Source of the DNA: Streptomyces sp. CA-278952
GTDB taxonomy: Bacteria > Actinomycetota > Actinomycetes > Streptomycetales > Streptomycetaceae
NCBI RefSeq assembly: GCF_028747205.1
Contig: NZ_CP112880.1
Span: 4,278,001-4,342,000, forward strand
Reading direction: 5' to 3'
DNA: 64,000 nucleotides
In this document: one piece after another, positions 25,384-34,572 of the stretch
Layout of the letters: each line of letters opens with the position of its first letter
Numbering within the stretch: the first letter of the stretch is position 1
Notes under the pieces: generated by a model
Seen by the model: the letters and a program-made list of their open reading frames with translations, nothing else
What the model was told of the DNA's origin: nothing
Database searches by the model: none
Position numbers and translations under genes: made by a program

Positions 25384-26520
25384 TTACGAGAGGGAGCCGA
25401 TGGTCTCGCGGACCTTGGCGTTGATCTCGGCCGGGATCGGGGCGTAGCCGGCGTCGGTCAGGATCTTCTGGCCGTCGTCGGAGGCGGTGTAGGAGAGGAA
25501 GGACTTGAGCGTGTCGAGGGTCTCGGCCTTGTTGCCGGTGTCGCAGACGACCTCGTACGTCACCAGGACCAGCGGGTAGGCGCCCTCGGCCTTGGTGGTG
25601 TAGTCGAGTTCGAGCGCCAGGTCCTTGCCGGTGCCCTTGACCTTGGCGGCGGCGATGGCCTTGGAGGCGTTCTCCGAGGTGGCCTTCACCGGGGTGGCGC
25701 CACCGGTGTTGATGTCCACCGTGGTGATGCCCTGGGACTTGGCGTAGGAGAGCTCGAAGTAGCCGATCGCGCCGTCGACCTGCTTGACCTGGGCGGCGAC
25801 GCCGGAGGAACCGGACGCGGCCTGGCCACCGGGGGCCGGCCACTTCTTCTCGGCCTCGTACTTCCAGTCGCTCGGGGCGGCGGCGCCGAGGTACTTGCCG
25901 AGGTTCTGCGTGGTGCCGGAGTCCTCGGAGCGGTGGAAGGCCTGGATCGCCTTGTCCGGCAGCTCGACGCCGTCGTTCAGCTTGGCGATCGCCGGGTCGT
26001 TCCACTTCTTGATCTTGCTGTCGAAGATCTTGGCGAGGGTCGGGGCGTCCAGGACGAGGGTGTCGACGCCCTCCAGGTGGAAGCCGACCGCGACCGGGCC
26101 GCCGACCATCGGGAGGTTGATGCCCTGGCCGGTCTTGCACATCTTCTTCGACTGGGCGACCTCGTCGGGCTTCAGCGCCGAGTCGGAGCCGGCGAAGCCG
26201 ACGGTGCCCTGGTTGAAGGCGACGATGCCCTCGCCGGAGGAGGAGGAGTTGTAGTTGATCTGCACACCGTCACAGGCGGCCATGTAGTTCTTGACCCAGA
26301 GGTCCATGGCGTTCTTCTGAGCGCTGGAGCCGGAGGCGCGGAGCTGGCCCTTGGCCTTGCCGCAGTCGACGTCCGAGGCGGCGGTCGTCTTCTCGCCCGC
26401 CCCGGCCGTTCCGCCGCCGGTGTTGTCGTCCGAACCGCACGCCGTGAGGACCAGGGCGCCGGAGACGGCGAGGGCACCGAGCGCGGTGGCACGAAGCCGG
26501 TTCTTGCGCTGAAGCTTCAC
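25384..26520 (-). CDS. pstS: Phosphate-binding lipoprotein PstS
   Basis: A 378-residue lipoprotein that captures phosphate for PstCAB. Lipobox LVLTAC gives Cys28; the phosphate-binding loops appear as LRASGSSAQKNAM, NYNSSSSGEGIVAF and FAGSDSALKPDE. GTG 26520 has GGAAGGAA upstream; longer frames to 26610 lack a signal peptide start. It is the first gene of the operon and is preceded by a clear PHO box. Confidence 0.97.
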   Translation of the reverse strand: MKLQRKNRLRATALGALAVSGALVLTACGSDDNTGGGTAGAGEKTTAASDVDCGKAKGQLRASGSSAQKNAMDLWVKNYMAACDGVQINYNSSSSGEGIVAFNQGTVGFAGSDSALKPDEVAQSKKMCKTGQGINLPMVGGPVAVGFHLEGVDTLVLDAPTLAKIFDSKIKKWNDPAIAKLNDGVELPDKAIQAFHRSEDSGTTQNLGKYLGAAAPSDWKYEAEKKWPAPGGQAASGSSGVAAQVKQVDGAIGYFELSYAKSQGITTVDINTGGATPVKATSENASKAIAAAKVKGTGKDLALELDYTTKAEGAYPLVLVTYEVVCDTGNKAETLDTLKSFLSYTASDDGQKILTDAGYAPIPAEINAKVRETIGSLS

Positions 26521-26622
26521 TTTCGGGTGTTCCTTCCAGGAGCCGCCGTGGTCAGTTCGTTCTACGACGGCGTGCGATGAGGAGCGGTGCTGTGGCTTGC
26601 CGCCGCGCACCGTGTACGTCCG

Positions 26623-26677
26623 AAATTAGGCAGAACAGGTGAAGCCGCCGACGGGGGCGGGTGAACGGCAGGTGAAC
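26623..26677 (-). promoter_or_regulatory. PHO box and -10 of the pstS promoter
   Basis: On the minus strand, four consecutive 11-base units start at 26677: GTTCACCTGCC, GTTCACCCGCC, a degenerate unit, then CTTCACCTGTT. This is the direct-repeat PHO box bound by PhoP in Streptomyces. A -10 hexamer TAATTT (26628-26623) follows immediately. It lies about 100 bp before the pstS start. Confidence 0.9.
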
Positions 26678-26787
26678 CGTGTCGGGCAGGTGGGTGCGGG
26701 CCGGTCCGGGGCGGTGGCCGGGGCGCGGTGCCGAGCGCGATCGGGGCGCGGCTGCGGAAGGTGGTGCAGGGCGGGCCGGAGCGCAGG

Positions 26788-27237
26788 TCAGGGCGCGGCG
26801 AGGGTGTCCAGCAGGGCGGTCAGCTGCCGGACGTCGCGGGGCTGGGTGAGCCGGACCCGGGCGGCGTCGGGGGTCAGCCACAGGATGCGGTCCACCTCGT
26901 CGTTGGCCGTGAAGGAGCCGCCGGTCGCCTCGGCCGCCCAGTAGGCGACCTCCTTGGGCCGGCCGTCCACCGGGTAGCGGGAGGTCGGCAGCCGGTCCCC
27001 CGGGGCGCAGTGGTGGCCGGTCTCCTCCAGCACTTCCCGTACGGCGGCGGCCAGCGGGTCCTCGCCGCGCTTCAGCTTGCCCTTGGGGAAGGACCAGTCG
27101 TCGTAACGGGGCCGGTGGACCAGGCAGACCTCGACCCCGGCCCCGTCCGGGGCGCGGCGCCACAGCACGCAGCCCGCGGCCCGGACGGGGCCCATGCGGT
27201 CCTTCACGGGCCCGGTGGCCCCCGGGTCCCCGCTCAT
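26788..27237 (-). CDS. Nudix hydrolase (MutT-like)
   Basis: A 149-residue pyrophosphohydrolase. The Nudix box is complete: GKLKRGEDPLAAAVREVLEE followed by TG, preceded by DDWSFPK. Together with the upstream CHAD protein and Ppk, it may act on polyphosphate-related or nucleotide pyrophosphate substrates; MutT-like sanitation is the other option. ATG 27237 overlaps the CHAD gene stop by four bases. It is the last gene of the ppk operon. Confidence 0.93.
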   Translation of the reverse strand: MSGDPGATGPVKDRMGPVRAAGCVLWRRAPDGAGVEVCLVHRPRYDDWSFPKGKLKRGEDPLAAAVREVLEETGHHCAPGDRLPTSRYPVDGRPKEVAYWAAEATGGSFTANDEVDRILWLTPDAARVRLTQPRDVRQLTALLDTLAAP

Positions 27238-28457
27238 GGGGTGCTCAGGGCCGCGGCGTACGGCCAGGTCTCCCGGAAGACGGCCCGTGCCGCCTCCACC
27301 TCGTGGCGCTGGTCCGCGTGGAGCACGCCCAGCGCGTACGCCGTGGCCGGGGCGATCCGGGGGGTGCGGGCCGCCGCTGCCGCCGCCCCGGCCGCCTCCA
27401 CGGCGTCCCGGTGCAGGTCGAGGGCGTGGCCCGCGCCGGTCAGGGCCGGGTCGGCGGCGCCGAGGACGACCTCGTGGGCGTACCGGTGCAGCCGCAGCAG
27501 CAGGCGGGTCTGGTGCCACGCCGCGTCCTGTGCCTCGTTGTACGGCTCCGTGTCGTCGGGCGGCAGGGCGGCCACGGCGGTGAGGAGGCGTTGCTCGGCG
27601 TGTTCGGCGGGCTCCATGAGGGCCTCGGCGGTCCGGCCCGCGGGGCCGGGAGCCAGGGGGACGTCGGAGGCCAGGAGCGCCACGGCGTCGGCGACCGCGT
27701 GGAAGCGGGAGGAGCCGAGCGCCTGGAGGGCCGCGGAGTGGGACCGGGTCCGGGCGAGGGTGAGGCGGCGTTCCAGCAGGGCCCCCGCCCGTGCGGCGCC
27801 GACCCCGAGGGCGGCGCGGCCCTGGAGGTCGGAGGCGGCGCTGTCCCCGGCGGCCCGGACGCCCCGGGCTGCGGGGAGAGCGGGGCCGGAGAGCTGGTGC
27901 AGGGCCTCGACGAGCCGGGTGAGGCGGCCCGCGTAGGCGTGTTCGCGGGCGAGGATGCCGGAGAGCCAGGCCAGTTCGGCGCGGAGCTGATCGGCCCAGA
28001 GCGGGTCGAGCGCGGCCCGGAAGGTGTGCAGGCAGCCGCTGATCCGGCGGGCCGAGCGGCGCAGTGCGCGGGTGGCGGCCGCGGCGTCGCGGCCGCCGGA
28101 CTCCGCGGGGGCGCTGTGCTCGTGGTGCAGGCGCAGGCTCCGCAGAAACTCGGCGGCCTGCCCCCGGAGGTAGGGCGCGAGGACCGCCTCCGTGGTCAGG
28201 TCCCCGGTGGGGCGGGAGCCGGTGGGGTCCGGGGGGCGAGCCGCACCGGTGGCGTCGGCGAGGCTCCGTGTCCGCGGTCCCGTGGCGTCGGCGAGGCGCT
28301 GTGCCCCCGGTCCGGTGGCCTCGGCGAGGCCCTGTGTCCCCGGTTCCGGGGGGTGTGCCCCCACTCCCGTGGCCTCGGCGGGCGGCGCGTCCGGTGGGGT
28401 GCCGGGGGCCGCGTCCGGCGTCGGCCGGGTCGTCGTCTGCTGGTCAGGGCGTCGCAC
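27234..28457 (-). CDS. CHAD domain protein (polyphosphate-associated)
   Basis: A 407-residue helical protein; residues about 95-400 contain the CHAD-domain pattern of conserved His/Arg/Lys helices ([56 protein letters not shown]). CHAD domains bind polyphosphate, consistent with the neighbouring ppk. The N-terminal 90 residues are a low-complexity Pro/Ala/Thr stretch with an 11-residue repeat ([11 protein letters not shown] type). GTG 28457 overlaps the ppk stop by 14 bases. Confidence 0.9.
   Translation of the reverse strand: MRRPDQQTTTRPTPDAAPGTPPDAPPAEATGVGAHPPEPGTQGLAEATGPGAQRLADATGPRTRSLADATGAARPPDPTGSRPTGDLTTEAVLAPYLRGQAAEFLRSLRLHHEHSAPAESGGRDAAAATRALRRSARRISGCLHTFRAALDPLWADQLRAELAWLSGILAREHAYAGRLTRLVEALHQLSGPALPAARGVRAAGDSAASDLQGRAALGVGAARAGALLERRLTLARTRSHSAALQALGSSRFHAVADAVALLASDVPLAPGPAGRTAEALMEPAEHAEQRLLTAVAALPPDDTEPYNEAQDAAWHQTRLLLRLHRYAHEVVLGAADPALTGAGHALDLHRDAVEAAGAAAAAARTPRIAPATAYALGVLHADQRHEVEAARAVFRETWPYAAALSTP
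28249..28347. repeat. 33-bp tandem repeat x3 in the CHAD gene
   Basis: Three copies with GTGGCNTCGGCGAGG starts at 28249, 28282 and 28315, and a fourth partial start at 28369. The unit length is a multiple of three, so the copies encode an 11-residue repeat and keep the frame. It probably varies in copy number between strains. Confidence 0.8.
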
Positions 28458-30693
28458 GCCTGCGCCTCCGGGCGTCGATGAGCATTTCCTGGACGTGCCG
28501 CAGCGGCTGGCCGTCCGCGTCCGTGGCGTGCCGGGTCCAGTTCCCGTCGGGGCCCAGGTGCCAGGAGGCGGTGGTGTCGGCCATACCGGTCTCCAGGAGT
28601 CGGCTGAGTGCGGCGCGGTGGGCGGGGTCGGTGACCCGGACCAGGGCTTCGATCCGGCGGTCGAGGTTGCGGTGCATCATGTCGGCGCTGCCGAACCACA
28701 CCTCGGGCTCGCCGCCGTTGCCGAAGGAGAAGACCCGGGAGTGTTCGAGGAAGCGGCCGAGTATGGAGCGGACCCGGATGTTCTCGGAGAGCCCGGCGAC
28801 GCCGGGGCGGATCGCGCAGATCCCGCGCACCCAGATGTCGACGGGGACGCCCGCCTGGGCGGCCCGGTAGCAGGCGTCGATGATCGCCTCGTCGACCATC
28901 GAGTTGACCTTGATCCGCACGTAGGCGGGGCGGCCGGCGCGGTGGTGGGCGATCTCCTTGTTGATCCGGGCGATCAGCCCGTCGCGCAGGGACTTCGGGG
29001 CGACCAGGAGGCGGCGGTAGGTCTCGCGGCGGGAGTAGCCCGAGAGCCGGTTGAACAGGTCGGAGAGGTCCGCCCCGACCTGCGGGTCGGCCGTGAGCAG
29101 GCCGAGGTCCTCGTACAGCCGGGCCGTCTTGGGGTGGTAGTTGCCGGTGCCGACGTGGGAGTAGCGGCGCAGCGTGTCGCCCTCCTGGCGGACGACGAGG
29201 GAGAGCTTGCAGTGGGTCTTCAGCCCGACGAGGCCGTACACGACGTGGCAGCCGGACTCCTCCAGCTTGCGCGCCCACTTGATGTTGGCCTGCTCGTCGA
29301 AGCGGGCCTTGATCTCGACGAGGACGAGGACCTGCTTGCCGGACTCGGCGGCGTCGATGAGGGCGTCCACTATCGGGGAGTCGCCGGAGGTGCGGTACAG
29401 CGTCTGCTTGATGGCCAGCACGTCCGGGTCGCCCGCCGCCTGCTCCAGGAACGCCTGGACGGAGGTGGAGAACGAGTCGTACGGGTGGTGGAGCAGGACG
29501 TCGCGCTCGCGCAGGGCGGCGAATATGTCGGGCGCGGAGGCGGACTCCACCTCGGCCAGGTCCCGGTGGGTGCCCGCGATGAACTTGGGGAACTTCAGCT
29601 CCGGCCGGTCCAGCGAGGCGATGGCGAACAGCCCGGTCAGGTCGAGCGGTCCGGGCAGCGGATAGACCTCCGCGTCGGACACCTTCAGCTCGCGGACCAG
29701 CAGGTCAAGGACGTACGGGTCGATGGCCTCCTCGACCTCCAGGCGCACCGGCGGGCCGAACCGGCGGCGCATGAGCTCCTTCTCCAGGGCCTGGAGAAGA
29801 TTCTCCGTGTCGTCCTCCTCGACCTCCAGGTCCTCGTTCCTGGTGACCCGGAACATGTGGTGCGCCAGCACCTCCATGCCCGGGAACAGCTCCTCCAGGT
29901 GGGCCGCGATGACGTCCTCGATGGGGACGTACCGCTGGGGCGAGGCCTCCAGGAAGCGGGTCAGCAGCGGCGGGACCTTGACCCGGGCGAAGTGGCGGTG
30001 GCCGCTGACCGGGTTGCGGACGACGACGGCGAGGTTGAGGGAGAGCCCGGAGATGTACGGGAAGGGGTGCGCGGGGTCGACGGCCAGCGGGGTCAGGACC
30101 GGGAAGACGCGCTGCCGGAAGAAGGTGAACAGGCGGGCCTGCTCCTTCTCGGTCAGGTCCGGCCAGCGGATCAGCTGGATGCCCTCGTCGGACAGGTCCG
30201 GGGCGATGTCCTGCTGGTAGCAGGCGGCGTGCCGGGCCATGAGTTCGCGCGACCGGGTCCAGATGAGGTCCAGGACCTCGCGGGGCTGGAGGCCGGAGGC
30301 GGAGCGGGTGGCGACGCCGGTGGCGATGCGGCGCTTGAGGCCGGCCACCCGGACCATGAAGAACTCGTCCAGGTTCGACGCGAAGATGGCGAGGAAGTTG
30401 GCCCGCTCCAGGATGGGCGTGTTCGGGTCCTCGGCCAGCTCCAGGACCCGTTCGTTGAACGCGAGCCAGCTGCGTTCGCGGTCCAGGAAGCGGCCCTGGG
30501 GCAGCTCGTCGCCGTCCCGGTCGGGCTCGTAGGCGTCCGCGTCGGCGTCCAGATCGGGATCCAGATCGGCGGCGGTGGAGAAGCCGACCCCGTGGGAGGC
30601 GGGGGTGGCGTGCGGCCGGTGTGCGGCGAGTGAACCGACGGACGGCTGGGCGGCGGGCTGGACCGGGACCTCGGAGCTGGGCTGCTGGCTCAT
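28444..30693 (-). CDS. ppk: Polyphosphate kinase 1
   Basis: A 749-residue enzyme that polymerises the gamma-phosphate of ATP into polyphosphate, reversibly. The PPK1 pattern is clear: [18 protein letters not shown] at the start of the N-domain, [12 protein letters not shown], the motif [20 protein letters not shown] containing the phospho-accepting His, and [15 protein letters not shown] near the end. The first 65 residues are a disordered extension. ATG 30693. It heads the ppk-CHAD-Nudix operon. I did not find a convincing PHO box upstream. Confidence 0.97.
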   Translation of the reverse strand: MSQQPSSEVPVQPAAQPSVGSLAAHRPHATPASHGVGFSTAADLDPDLDADADAYEPDRDGDELPQGRFLDRERSWLAFNERVLELAEDPNTPILERANFLAIFASNLDEFFMVRVAGLKRRIATGVATRSASGLQPREVLDLIWTRSRELMARHAACYQQDIAPDLSDEGIQLIRWPDLTEKEQARLFTFFRQRVFPVLTPLAVDPAHPFPYISGLSLNLAVVVRNPVSGHRHFARVKVPPLLTRFLEASPQRYVPIEDVIAAHLEELFPGMEVLAHHMFRVTRNEDLEVEEDDTENLLQALEKELMRRRFGPPVRLEVEEAIDPYVLDLLVRELKVSDAEVYPLPGPLDLTGLFAIASLDRPELKFPKFIAGTHRDLAEVESASAPDIFAALRERDVLLHHPYDSFSTSVQAFLEQAAGDPDVLAIKQTLYRTSGDSPIVDALIDAAESGKQVLVLVEIKARFDEQANIKWARKLEESGCHVVYGLVGLKTHCKLSLVVRQEGDTLRRYSHVGTGNYHPKTARLYEDLGLLTADPQVGADLSDLFNRLSGYSRRETYRRLLVAPKSLRDGLIARINKEIAHHRAGRPAYVRIKVNSMVDEAIIDACYRAAQAGVPVDIWVRGICAIRPGVAGLSENIRVRSILGRFLEHSRVFSFGNGGEPEVWFGSADMMHRNLDRRIEALVRVTDPAHRAALSRLLETGMADTTASWHLGPDGNWTRHATDADGQPLRHVQEMLIDARRRRRATP

Positions 30694-31084
30694 GGACCTA
30701 TTGTTCCGCGCTGAGCGCTCCTCAGGCGCGTCGGAGCCCGGAAAGATCGCGGAAGGCCCGGGAAACCCCGGGTCACGGCCGGGGGAGCCCTGAGTGGCGT
30801 TTCCCCGGGCTCTCCCGTTGCGGCGGGGGGCGGGCACAGCTGGCTGCATCCCGCGAGCGTCGCAAGGGCGTCTGAATGGCCGGTAACGGCGACATGACGT
30901 ACAGGAAGCGGTGTGCCTGCGGGTGGGCCTCGTCGTCACTGTACGTGTTCAGCGCGCCGGGTTGCCGAGCGGGGGCGGGCGTGCGTGTTCGGCGCGCTGG
31001 GCCTCCGGGGGCGGCCGTACGTGCTCGCCGTCCGGGCCCACCCTCGTGGGGCCCGGACGGCGGTCCTTCCGCGGGCGGGTGCGC
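30694..31084. other. Intergenic region upstream of ppk
   Basis: About 390 bp. It must contain the ppk promoter; no PHO box of the quality seen at pstS was found. The far end holds the terminator of the ABC operon (31027-31061). Open frames here have no ribosome sites. Confidence 0.5.
31027..31061 (-). terminator. Terminator of the ABC permease operon
   Basis: GCCGTCCGGGCCC (31027-31039) and its perfect complement (31049-31061) with a 9-base loop, just beyond the permease stop on the minus strand. Confidence 0.85.
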
Positions 31085-32095
31085 TCAGCCGTGCAGGCGG
31101 CGCAGGACCCGGAAGGCGGCGAACACGGCGAGGGCGGCGAGGGCGAGCAGGATGCCGGTCTCGACGAGCTGGAGGGGCCAGTAGTGGGAGGCGGGGTGCA
31201 CCTCGGCGAACGGGGTCACCCCGCCCCGGTCGCGCATACAGGCTTCGTAGCCGTCCACCGAGCCGGCGTGGTAGCAGTCCCGCCAGTACACCTTGCTGCC
31301 CGACGCCGTGAGCATGCCGCCTTCCAGGTGCCAGTCGCTGTCACGCAGCAACTTGGGGCCCTCGCCCTGACGGAGGACGGCGGGCCACAGCAGGTACCGC
31401 CGCGTGCTGAGCCCGATGCCCACCGCCGCGAGCACGAGCGCGCTCAGGGACATGGACAGCAGGGTGCGGCGGACGAGCACCGCGCACAACGCCCCGACCG
31501 CCACGGCCAGCAGCGCGTAACCGAGGATCGCGGGCCCGGTGCCGGGGAACACTCCGTCGGCGTGCCATCTGAGCCCAGGGCTGTACGGGCCCGCCCGCAG
31601 AGCCCACAGCCCCCAGCGGTAGGCGAGGACCAGGACCGTCAGGCCGGTGACCGTGAGCGCGGCGGGTACGGCCAGCCGGGCGGCCAGCCAGTGGGCGGGG
31701 GAGACCGACTGCGTCCAGGCCGGCCGGAAGGTGCCGCTCTCCAGTTCGCGGGCGATCATCGGGCCCGCCACGAAGATGCCGATGAGCGCGGCCAACAGCA
31801 CCAGCGCCGTGCCGCCGTCAGCCAGATACGTCTCGGTGGACGTATGGGCGTTGCTGGAGACGAAGACGTCATCGCCGCACGGAGTCGTGTCGCCGTCGGC
31901 GCACAACACCTTCGAGGAGGCCATCCAGACGCGGTGCGCGACGACGATGCCGATGCCGAGGACCAGCAGGGCGGCTCCGGCCCAGAGGGCCTTGCGGTGC
32001 ACCCGCAGCAGCACCCGCACGGGCCCCCGCAAGGTGGCGCGGGCGGGCGTGGGGGCGGTGGCCGCGTCGGGTTTCGGGGGCGTCAGCGTGCTCAT
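31085..32095 (-). CDS. ABC transporter permease (YtrC/D-like)
   Basis: A 336-residue membrane protein with about six helices and a large outer loop between the first two (VLCADGDTTPCGDDVFVSSNAHT) and another before the last helix with three cysteines. IARELESGTFRPAWTQSVSP is the cytoplasmic coupling segment typical of ABC-2 type permeases. ATG 32095 overlaps the ATPase gene by four bases. Its substrate is unknown; the operon resembles the cell-wall-antibiotic-responsive ytr locus. Confidence 0.88.
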   Translation of the reverse strand: MSTLTPPKPDAATAPTPARATLRGPVRVLLRVHRKALWAGAALLVLGIGIVVAHRVWMASSKVLCADGDTTPCGDDVFVSSNAHTSTETYLADGGTALVLLAALIGIFVAGPMIARELESGTFRPAWTQSVSPAHWLAARLAVPAALTVTGLTVLVLAYRWGLWALRAGPYSPGLRWHADGVFPGTGPAILGYALLAVAVGALCAVLVRRTLLSMSLSALVLAAVGIGLSTRRYLLWPAVLRQGEGPKLLRDSDWHLEGGMLTASGSKVYWRDCYHAGSVDGYEACMRDRGGVTPFAEVHPASHYWPLQLVETGILLALAALAVFAAFRVLRRLHG

Positions 32096-33009
32096 GCGGC
32101 TGCCACCTCCGCACGGGCCGCGTCCGCGACGACGCTCGCGCTCGGTGTCAGCAGCGGCGGGGCGTCCGGGGAGCGGAGGTGGGCCAGCAGTAGCTCCTCC
32201 AGGGACGGTTCCGTGACGGCCCAGGCGGCGGTGTCCACGGGGCCCTCCTTCCTGACGAGTGCGGTGAGCTGACGGCCCGTCGTGCGAGATTCGACGACGG
32301 TGTGCGGGGAAAGGTCCTGCGTCCGGCCGGTGAGGAGGGCGTGGGCGGAGACGATGTCCTCGGCCTCGCCGCCGAGCCGGACGCGTCCGCCGTCGACGAA
32401 CAGGAGGTAGTCGCAGGCGCCCTCCAGCTCGGTGAGGATGTGCGAGGACATCACGATGCTGGTGCCGTGCTCGGCGGTCTCCGCCATCAGGACGCCCATC
32501 AGCTCGTGCCGGGCGAGGGGGTCGAGGTCGGCCATCGGCTCGTCCAGCAGCATCAGTTCGGGCCGCTTGCCGAGTGCGAGGGCCAGCGCGAGGCGGGTGC
32601 GCTGCCCGCCGGAGAGGGTGCGGACACGGGCCTTGCGCGGCAGCGGTCCGGCGATCCGGTCGGCGGTGGCGCGGTCCCAGCGCCCCGGGTTCAGCTCGGC
32701 CCCGGCCCACAGCGTGTCGGCGACGGTGAGCTGCGGGTACAGGGGCTTGTCCTGGGAGACGAAGGCGACGCGGTCGCGTACGTCGCCGCGGGTGGTGGAG
32801 CCGAGGACGGTGAGGGACCCGGCGCTGGGGCGGTCCAGCCCGGCCGCCAGGTGCAACAGGGTCGACTTGCCGGCGCCGTTGGGCCCGACGAGGGCGCAGA
32901 CGCGGCCGGCGGGCAGCCGGAACGAGCAGTCGTGCAGGGCGCGGTGGCCGCGGCCCCCGCGCCCGTAGGTCCTTCCGAGGCCGTGTGCCTCGATCGCGAC
33001 GCCGGTCAT
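32092..33009 (-). CDS. ABC transporter ATP-binding protein (YtrB-like)
   Basis: A 305-residue ATPase with Walker A VGPNGAGKST, signature LSGGQRTR and Walker B LMLLDEPMADLDP, followed by a C-terminal accessory domain (about 215-305) typical of ABC-2 exporters. ATG 33009 overlaps the GntR gene stop (ATGA). Encoded between the regulator and the permease in a three-gene operon. Confidence 0.93.
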   Translation of the reverse strand: MTGVAIEAHGLGRTYGRGGRGHRALHDCSFRLPAGRVCALVGPNGAGKSTLLHLAAGLDRPSAGSLTVLGSTTRGDVRDRVAFVSQDKPLYPQLTVADTLWAGAELNPGRWDRATADRIAGPLPRKARVRTLSGGQRTRLALALALGKRPELMLLDEPMADLDPLARHELMGVLMAETAEHGTSIVMSSHILTELEGACDYLLFVDGGRVRLGGEAEDIVSAHALLTGRTQDLSPHTVVESRTTGRQLTALVRKEGPVDTAAWAVTEPSLEELLLAHLRSPDAPPLLTPSASVVADAARAEVAAA

Positions 33010-33443
33010 CGTTCCTCGTCCCCCTTGTACGTGCTGTCGAGTACGGCGGTGAAGAGCGCGCCGACGTCGTCCTTCTCCAGGCCGGCCGCCCGGGCCCGGC
33101 GGGCCCAGTCGGCGAGTTCGGTGCGCAGCGGTGCGTCGGCGGCGGTCGCGTCGGCCGCGCCGCCCAGCGTGCCGAGCGTGCCGAGCGTCCTGCGGACGAA
33201 GGTGCCGAGCCCGCGGCGGGCCTCGACGAGGCCTTCGCGCTCCAGCTCGCGGTAGGCCTTGAGGACCGTGTTCGGGTTGATCGCGGTGGCTTCCACGACC
33301 TCACGGGCGGTCGGCAGCCGATCGCCCGGTTCGAGCACGCCCAGGCGCAGGGCCTGCTTCGTCTGCTGGACGATCTGGAGGTAGGTGGCGACGCCGCTGC
33401 GCCGGTCGATGCGGAACTCGACCGCTGCGGATCCGGGTGTCAT
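33006..33443 (-). CDS. GntR family regulator, YtrA subfamily
   Basis: A 145-residue regulator. The N-terminal winged helix is IDRRSGVATYLQIVQQTKQA, RLPTAREVVEATAINPNTVL, KAYRELEREGLVEARRGLGT; the C-terminal part is short (about 50 residues), as in YtrA proteins that dimerise through a few helices. ATG 33443 follows AAAGGGTGG; a GTG at 33455 is possible. A 42-bp palindrome overlaps its ribosome site, implying tight autoregulation of the ABC operon. Confidence 0.93.
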   Translation of the reverse strand: MTPGSAAVEFRIDRRSGVATYLQIVQQTKQALRLGVLEPGDRLPTAREVVEATAINPNTVLKAYRELEREGLVEARRGLGTFVRRTLGTLGTLGGAADATAADAPLRTELADWARRARAAGLEKDDVGALFTAVLDSTYKGDEER

Positions 33444-33447
33444 GTGC

Positions 33448-33489
33448 TGCACCACCCTTTCACTAATTGAGTAGTGAAAGGGTGGTGCA
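33448..33489. promoter_or_regulatory. 42-bp perfect palindrome, YtrA-type operator
   Basis: Two 18-base arms (TGCACCACCCTTTCACTA at 33448-33465 and its complement at 33472-33489) around ATTGAG. The inner core CACTA-N6-TAGTG resembles YtrA-family operators. It covers the leader and ribosome site of the GntR gene, so a bound regulator or an RNA hairpin would both block expression. Confidence 0.85.
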
Positions 33490-33494
33490 AAGAA

Positions 33495-33520
33495 GGGGCG
33501 GCGTCAAGTGACGCCGCCCC
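33495..33520. terminator. Terminator downstream of mshD
   Basis: GGGGCGGCGTCA (33495-33506), 2-base centre, TGACGCCGCCCC (33509-33520): a perfect 12-bp stem just past the mshD stop on the minus strand. Confidence 0.8.
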
Positions 33521-33539
33521 TCGCCGGTCTGCCGGGGTG

Positions 33540-34463
33540 TCAGGACTCCGTGCGGTACATCAGGTCCACCTCGTGCGTGGTGAAGCCCATGCGCTCGTAC
33601 ACCGTCACGGCCGCCGTGTTGTCCGCGTCCACGTAGAGCATCGCGGTGGGCAGCGTCTCGGCGGCCAGGTGGCGCAGCCCGATCGAGGTCAGCGCCTTGC
33701 CGAGGCCGCCGCCCTGGGCCTCGGGCAGGACGCCGACCACGTAGACCTCGCCGATCCGTTCCTCGGCGTGGACCTTCGTCCAGTGGAAGCCGACGATCTC
33801 CCCGTCCCGCTCGGCCAGGAAGAAGCCCTTCGGGTCGAACCAGGGCTCCGCCTTGCGGTCGTCCAGGTCCTGCTGGGTCAGGGACCCCTGCTCGGGGTGG
33901 TGGGCGAACGCGGCCCGGTTCACCGCCAGCCAGGCGGCGTCGTCACGGCCCGGCTCGAAGGTCCGTACGGTGACGCCCTCCGGCAGCACCGGCTCCGCGA
34001 GGTCGAGCGGGACCAGGCTCCGCCGGAGCTGGCGCAGCTCGCGGAAGAGGGAGAGGCCGAGGACCTGGGCCAGGTGGCGGGCGGCGGAGCTGCCGCCGTG
34101 CGCCCAGACCCGCAGCCGCTTGCCGGTCGCGGCGAGGAGGGCCGCGCCCAGCGCCCGGCCGTGCCCGGTGCCGCGCCGGTCGGGGTGGACGACCAGTTCG
34201 GCGGCCGGGGCCTCGACCGGGTCGGTGTCCTCCAGCTGGGCGTAGCCGGCGAGCGTCCCGTCGATGGTGAGGAGGAAGTGCCGTACGCCGTCGCGGTGAC
34301 CGCCCCGGATGCGTAGCCTGCCCTGCTCGGAGACCGCCTGCCGGCCGTCCGACCGGGCGGCCTCGGCGAGCAGGGCGAGGACGGCGTCGGCCTGCGCGGA
34401 GTCGAGTGCGTCGAGGGTGTGGACCTCGCGTCCGGGAGCGGGGAGGGGTGCGTCAGTCGTCAT
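33540..34463 (-). CDS. mshD: Mycothiol synthase (two GNAT domains)
   Basis: A 307-residue enzyme that acetylates the cysteinyl amine of Cys-GlcN-Ins in the last step of mycothiol synthesis. Two GNAT domains are visible: the first with VVHPDRRGTGHGRALGAALL, the second with VYVVGVLPEAQGGGLGKALT and LYVDADNTAAVTVYERMGF. Length and tandem layout are those of MshD. ATG 34463. It is monocistronic with its own terminator. Confidence 0.95.
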   Translation of the reverse strand: MTTDAPLPAPGREVHTLDALDSAQADAVLALLAEAARSDGRQAVSEQGRLRIRGGHRDGVRHFLLTIDGTLAGYAQLEDTDPVEAPAAELVVHPDRRGTGHGRALGAALLAATGKRLRVWAHGGSSAARHLAQVLGLSLFRELRQLRRSLVPLDLAEPVLPEGVTVRTFEPGRDDAAWLAVNRAAFAHHPEQGSLTQQDLDDRKAEPWFDPKGFFLAERDGEIVGFHWTKVHAEERIGEVYVVGVLPEAQGGGLGKALTSIGLRHLAAETLPTAMLYVDADNTAAVTVYERMGFTTHEVDLMYRTES

Positions 34464-34572
34464 GCCTCCGAGCGTACGGCGACGGGCGCGCCGGGCGGCG
34501 GCGCGGCGGGGCGGCGGTGCCGCGGACCGTGGGGGAAACCGGGTCGGTGTGCGGCCTCGGACGGAGGGGCGG

